Made by a program: the position numbers and the translations under genes. The notes below the pieces were generated by a model. That model did no database searches. It worked only from the letters and a program-made list of their open reading frames with translations, and was not told the DNA's origin. Below are positions 52,140 to 56,271 of a stretch of DNA of 56,271 nt, piece after piece. The stretch is from NCBI GenBank assembly GCA_003427395.1, contig BFEA01000697.1, forward strand, positions 109,263-165,533, in the 5' to 3' direction. The DNA is from Chara braunii. Its lineage: Eukaryota > Streptophyta > Charophyceae > Charales > Characeae. How positions within the stretch are numbered: the stretch's first letter is position 1; each line of letters begins with the position of its first letter.

Positions 52140-52859
52140 TCTCGTGCGAATGGCTCGGTCTGGAAACAACAGTCAAACTCTGAGTATCATGAGAGGGCTC
52201 CCTTGACGGTTTGCAGGCCACGCTAATGTTTCAGTTTTTCTTGGAACTTTCAAGTTGGAAGATGATTTAAAATTCTGAAGATCCAACATCACACACCTCA
52301 ATGGGGCTTGTAAATAGGGGACTTTGACCGCTCAGATTTCTAAATGACGAAGATTTGGGCATAACGGTGTTAATCTCAAAACCGTCATTTGTTTAAAAAA
52401 TGCGGTAATCCAGTGTTTGATTATCTGCTGAACTCGTTCAAGGAATTTGAAATGTCATAATGACAATGGGGCCTTCAACAGCCAGACATGAACGAGCAAC
52501 GTCATTGGCATTCTTGCTGATCAGGTACACAGCAAGCAAGCACAAGCAGGGATTTGGATTGGAACATATTTACCGGATTTGCCAAATAGCCCCTAGGGTT
52601 TGGGGAAAGTTTCGGGTTTGTTCCTGTTTACGTGGTGAGTATTTGATCCTTCATTTAAAAATATTTGCAGCCTGCTCTTGGCTGCGGTGAACAGTGGGAA
52701 AACCCCTTAATTGAATTACTTTTCTGACCATAACTGTGCTAAGCTAATTATGGAACTACCCCTGCAAATCTGAAAATCTGGGGAAGGGCTCAGAAAGGGA
52801 AATTGTCCGGATTCTAGATTTGCAGGGTATGTTTTAAACTTTTAAGTCCTTTTGTTTTC

Positions 52860-52861
<2 letters not shown>

Positions 52862-52930
<69 letters not shown>
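52862..52930 (+). repeat. T69 homopolymer
   Basis: Sixty-nine consecutive T. On the minus strand this resembles a long poly-A tail. The exact length is uncertain in any assembly. Confidence 0.9.
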
Positions 52931-53924
52931 CTGTCTGGTTTTGTTTCACTTCGGTATGCGGAAAGGGTTTTGAGGTCGGCTTTAAAGTGGGGCGTGTGAC
53001 AGGTCAATCAAACACCACTCTCTGTCTCGTCGATGAGGACCTCTGAAGCGGGCACAATGGGTGACAGACGCCGCTGCCTCTGGCTTCAGCGATGGACAGT
53101 GTCACCCTCTCCGGGTCTCGTATCACCAGTACAACCTCCCACAGGCTTCAATTTGCTGTGACCATAGATTCCTGGCTCGGCAAAATGCATTCTTTGGTTT
53201 GACAATTTAGCTCCCATTGGAGTTGTGGTGCCATTGGGGGGAAGCGGAGGAAGAGAGGTTGAAACTAGCTCGAAATTTGTTCTCAGATTTTTACAGTTCA
53301 GTGGTTGCTGGTCAGGGTAATCGTTTGGGAAAAGCTTGATGCCTCGACCTTCACAGCAGCAGAGGCTGATAAATCATTGAGAACCCAATTGACAACCGGG
53401 ATGTCTAGTAGCAACAACGGGTTGAGCGTTTCGGACTTCATGAATTGGCAGCATCACAGAGGGAAGCTAATATGGTACACCAGACTCCCTCTCGTACACT
53501 GGACTACTGCATGCGTGTGACGTGCGCCTTTTACAAAAATGAATTGAAAGAAAATGAAAGAATCAATCAGGAAGGAGTTATTGCAGAGAGGAGGCTGAGG
53601 GTGTTCGCAAGGGGATTTTAGGCGACGGGAACACATCCAGATGTAACGAAAATAGCAGCCTGGAAAATGGCGGCTGATCTGAACACAGCAGATTTGAGTG
53701 CATGCATCTAACCGTCGATGATGTCCAGAAACAGCCAAAACAGAACCCCTGAAAATCGCAGCTGCTATGTATGTTTATCCGAACAGCAGCACATAAAATC
53801 CGGCCGAGAAAGACTGCACTCGCAAAAATGGCCGAATCCGGATGGGGTCTGTGGTCAGATGCAGACATTGCGATTGATTTGCTGCAGAATCAACCAAACC
53901 TGCGACCCTTTAATGCAGACGCTG

Positions 53925-54440
53925 CTATTTACTTGTATTCGAACAGCAGCACTGGAAATCCCCACCGCAAAAGCTGCTATTTACTTGTATTCTAGCAGCA
54001 GCACTGGAAATCCCCGCTGCAAAAGATTCCGGTTGTTAAAAAATGGCCGAGACTGGATGCCATTTGTGGCACTTGCAAAAAATGGTGACTGATCTGCTTT
54101 TGGGTGTGCATCCGGGCAGGGCTGCTATATACTTGTATTCAAACAGCAGCCAAACCTCCAAAGCAGGGGGCCAGTGACAACCGCTGCACGACCCAAAAAA
54201 AAGAAAACAGGTGGCGGGGTTGTTATGTACTTGTATTCAAACAGCAGCCAACCTTCCAAAGCAGTGGGCCAACAAACAAACAGGTGGCGGGGCTGCTATG
54301 TACTTGTATTCAAAGAGTAGCGAACCCTCCAAAGCAGTGGGCCAGTAACTGCCTGCTACGCGACCAAAAAAAAAAAAAAACAAAAAAAAAAAAAACATGG
54401 TGGTGTGGCTGTATGTACTTGTATTCAGCAGCCAATCCTC
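53925..54440. repeat. Hairpin-containing minisatellite
   Basis: Units with gctgctat(t/g)tacttgtatt followed by c(g/a)aacagcagc recur at about 53932, 53979, 54119, 54223, 54292 and 54408. The first two are followed by actggaaatcccc, the later ones by caaa(g)cagtgggcca. Each unit folds, since GCTGCT pairs with AGCAGC. A half unit lies at 53760 (gctgctatgtatgtttatcc). Confidence 0.75.
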
Positions 54441-54804
54441 AAAAGTGGCCGGTTACGCGACAACAAAGAGGTGACAAATGGCCCACAACAAGAGTTGGCA
54501 ACTCGGATTTTTTTGGAATACCTGTATCCAGCCTAACCACAATTACCAACCACCCATACCCACTATATATGTGGCTGCTCCAAAAGAAGAAGACATGTAC
54601 CCACACCTGCCCTACCTGAACCTCTTCAGACTGTAGCTGCCCATACCTGACCATGGACTTTATTTTTTCAAAACCACCCATGGCCACCTGAACCTAATCT
54701 GTTTGTTAACCACCCGTACCCTGAGCAGCCCAGGTTTTCTTTACCTGTAGCCGCCCACAATTGTATGCACTTGCCCGTAACTGGCCTCCTGTCTCCCGAG
54801 TCCT

Positions 54805-55122
54805 GATGTCATTGTTAAAAAGATACTCTGGCGGGGAAACCCACTCGCAACGCACGCGAGGATAAAAATAGTATGGACCAGGCGGGCTTGCTCTGCATTG
54901 CCTGGGCACAGGGGTGGGCCGTTTGCACACCATAGACACCGGTGCTGTGCTGATGCAATCATGCCGTCGGATACAGCGGAAGGAAGGTTCCAATTGGTGC
55001 TTGAATATTATTATTGTTATTATTTCCATTTCCACATGCATTGCAAGTGATTTATTTTGATTTTTGATTAGTTGAGGTGTTACGGACTGCTGACACCTGA
55101 CAGACAGCTGTAGATTAGAACT
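54805..55122 (-). repeat. Inverted arm related to repeat R2
   Basis: The complement of this interval aligns with 55753-56052 and 37227-37530 (cagctgtctgtcaggtgtca, caccaattggaaccttcc, gcccaggcaatgcag, tactatttttatcctcgcg), at roughly 85 percent by eye. With the right arm it forms a long inverted repeat around 55123-55752. Confidence 0.75.
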
Positions 55123-55230
55123 GAAGTGCAGTTGCGAACTGTATTTTGCCCCATTGTGCAATTAGAACTCCTTTTTGTGACTCTACTGACGTTACCCCTT
55201 TATTTATTTATGCAGCCCAGTGACACATGC

Positions 55231-56187
55231 TGTGGTAGGCCCCGCAGCAGACGTTAGTGCAGACAGTGTCTGCTCTAGCTGATGAGCGGTAATGGTAGTG
55301 GGGAGGGGACAACCGATGATTGGAGACTGACACAGTGGGAAGCGCAACGTATTTCTGTAGTGTTCCAGGACCTGTTACTAGGGGAGGACAGAAAATTCCG
55401 AACCAGGTCATGGTTGGCGAGTTTGCATAGGGCTAGGGAGGCAGCAGCAGCAGCTGCAAGTGCGTTAGTAGTGGCAGCAGCTAGTGTTGACGCCATGGCT
55501 ACTTCTGCAACGACCTCTCAAGGTCAGCAGACATCTGGGACGTACTCTAATGTCCTTTGTATGGTCCAGCGGGATGACTGGAGGACCTTCCAGTCAGATG
55601 GCAGGTTCGCAGTACAGCCAGCCACCTCCATCCACTAGAGAGTACATGAAGATCCAGCAAGTAGAACTACTCCGTTTACAGCTAGAGAAAGAAATGGTAG
55701 ACTGCTACAGTTAAAATAATAATAATAATAAAACATGGTAGACTGCCGCAGTTCTAACCTACAGCTGTCTGTCAGGTGTCAGTAGTCCGAAACACCTCAA
55801 CTAGAGAAAAATAAAAATAAATCACTTGCACAGATGGATGCGGAAATGGAAGTAATAACAATAATTATATTCGAGCACCAATTGGAACCTTCCCTCCCCT
55901 GTATACAAAGTCCTGATTGCATAAACAGAGCAGTGGTGTCTATGGTGTGCAAACGCCCACCCTTGTGCCCAGGCAATGCAGAACAAGCCAGCCTCATCCA
56001 TACTATTTTTATCCTCGCGTTGTGAGTCGCCGGAGTATCTTTAACGATGGTCCGGTGCACGTACTCCCATAAGGCTGTCTCACCCCAAGCGCAGCAAGAG
56101 CTTTAAAGGACAAGTAAAGCCAGTGAGGCTACGCCCGCACAATTCTGAGTAATTATCCGAGGACTAGAGTGCAGGCAACTGCCCAAT

Positions 56188-56271
<84 letters not shown>
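55231..56271 (+). repeat. Interspersed repeat R2, copy B (runs off window in (TC)n)
   Basis: The second copy of 36705-37711, starting tgtggtaggccccgca and ending in a (TC)n tract from about 56192 to the window edge. The upstream flank is not shared, so homology starts at 55231. It keeps an open ORF that is broken in copy A. Confidence 0.8.
55282..55638 (+). CDS. ORF in repeat R2, Ala-rich, unknown
   Basis: The frame begins MSGNGSGEGTTDDWRLTQWE, continues with DLLLGEDRKFRTRSWLASLH and an Ala-rich helix, and ends at 55638 (118 codons). From about 55570 the next frame looks more protein-like (SQMAGSQYSQPPPSTREYMK, then VELLRLQLEKEMVDCYS, stop 55714), which suggests a frameshift in an original product of about 140 residues with a C-terminal coiled coil. 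The same two-frame pattern exists in copy A. It may be the N-terminus of a transposon protein. No family is recognised. Confidence 0.4.
   Translation: MSGNGSGEGTTDDWRLTQWEAQRISVVFQDLLLGEDRKFRTRSWLASLHRAREAAAAAASALVVAAASVDAMATSATTSQGQQTSGTYSNVLCMVQRDDWRTFQSDGRFAVQPATSIH

Overview
This is a nuclear eukaryotic window dominated by transposable elements. The plant-type tRNA-Asp and initiator-tRNA-Met primer binding sites, a chromodomain-bearing Ty3/gypsy element, tRNA-derived SINEs, MITE-like repeats, many microsatellites and almost no compact host genes point to a streptophyte (green-plant lineage). A repeat-rich charophyte alga such as Chara is my best guess from general style, but it is an inference. 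No bacterial operon, rRNA gene or CRISPR array is visible.

1-19531: one very large, decayed Ty3/gypsy retrotransposon on the minus strand. From its 5' end it holds a proposed 7.45 kb LTR (19531 to 12079), an exact 18-nt tRNA-Asp primer site (12074-12057), an array of repeated, unrecognised domains (11800 to about 9770), Gag with a CCHC zinc knuckle (9705-8200), protease, reverse transcriptase, RNase H and integrase (8231-3902), and about 3 kb of 3' sequence with tandem repeats and a plus-strand Gag-like ORF. The last 856 bp of the other LTR (856-1) run off the window. The proposed LTR starts TGTCG and ends CGACA. It carries ORFs (13224-12568 and more weakly 17972-17589) whose domain resembles the pre-gag array. 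If the left LTR is full length, the element is about 26 kb.

19532-43000: a mosaic of short repeats with no confident conserved gene. It includes at least two tRNA-derived SINE types, a MITE-like family with GGGCCTCGCTCC termini, a second MITE-like unit, hairpins, tandem duplications and microsatellites. One long glycine/arginine-rich ORF (25174-26583) is the best host-gene candidate. A Gag zinc-knuckle remnant lies at 34300-34001. A roughly 1 kb repeat at 36705-37711 recurs at 55231-56271.

43000-49708: chromovirus material. A minus-strand integrase C-terminus plus chromodomain remnant lies at 43655-43330. A possible host exon lies at 45070-45150. A 4.4 kb internally deleted plus-strand chromovirus (45261-49704) has both LTRs, a primer site and a 4-bp target duplication.

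49709-56271: more MITE-like units, tandem duplications, a 69-T run, a hairpin-rich minisatellite, and the second copy of the 1 kb repeat with an inverted arm.

No coding region in either retrotransposon is intact. Every domain call rests on reading motifs by eye; no database search was possible.
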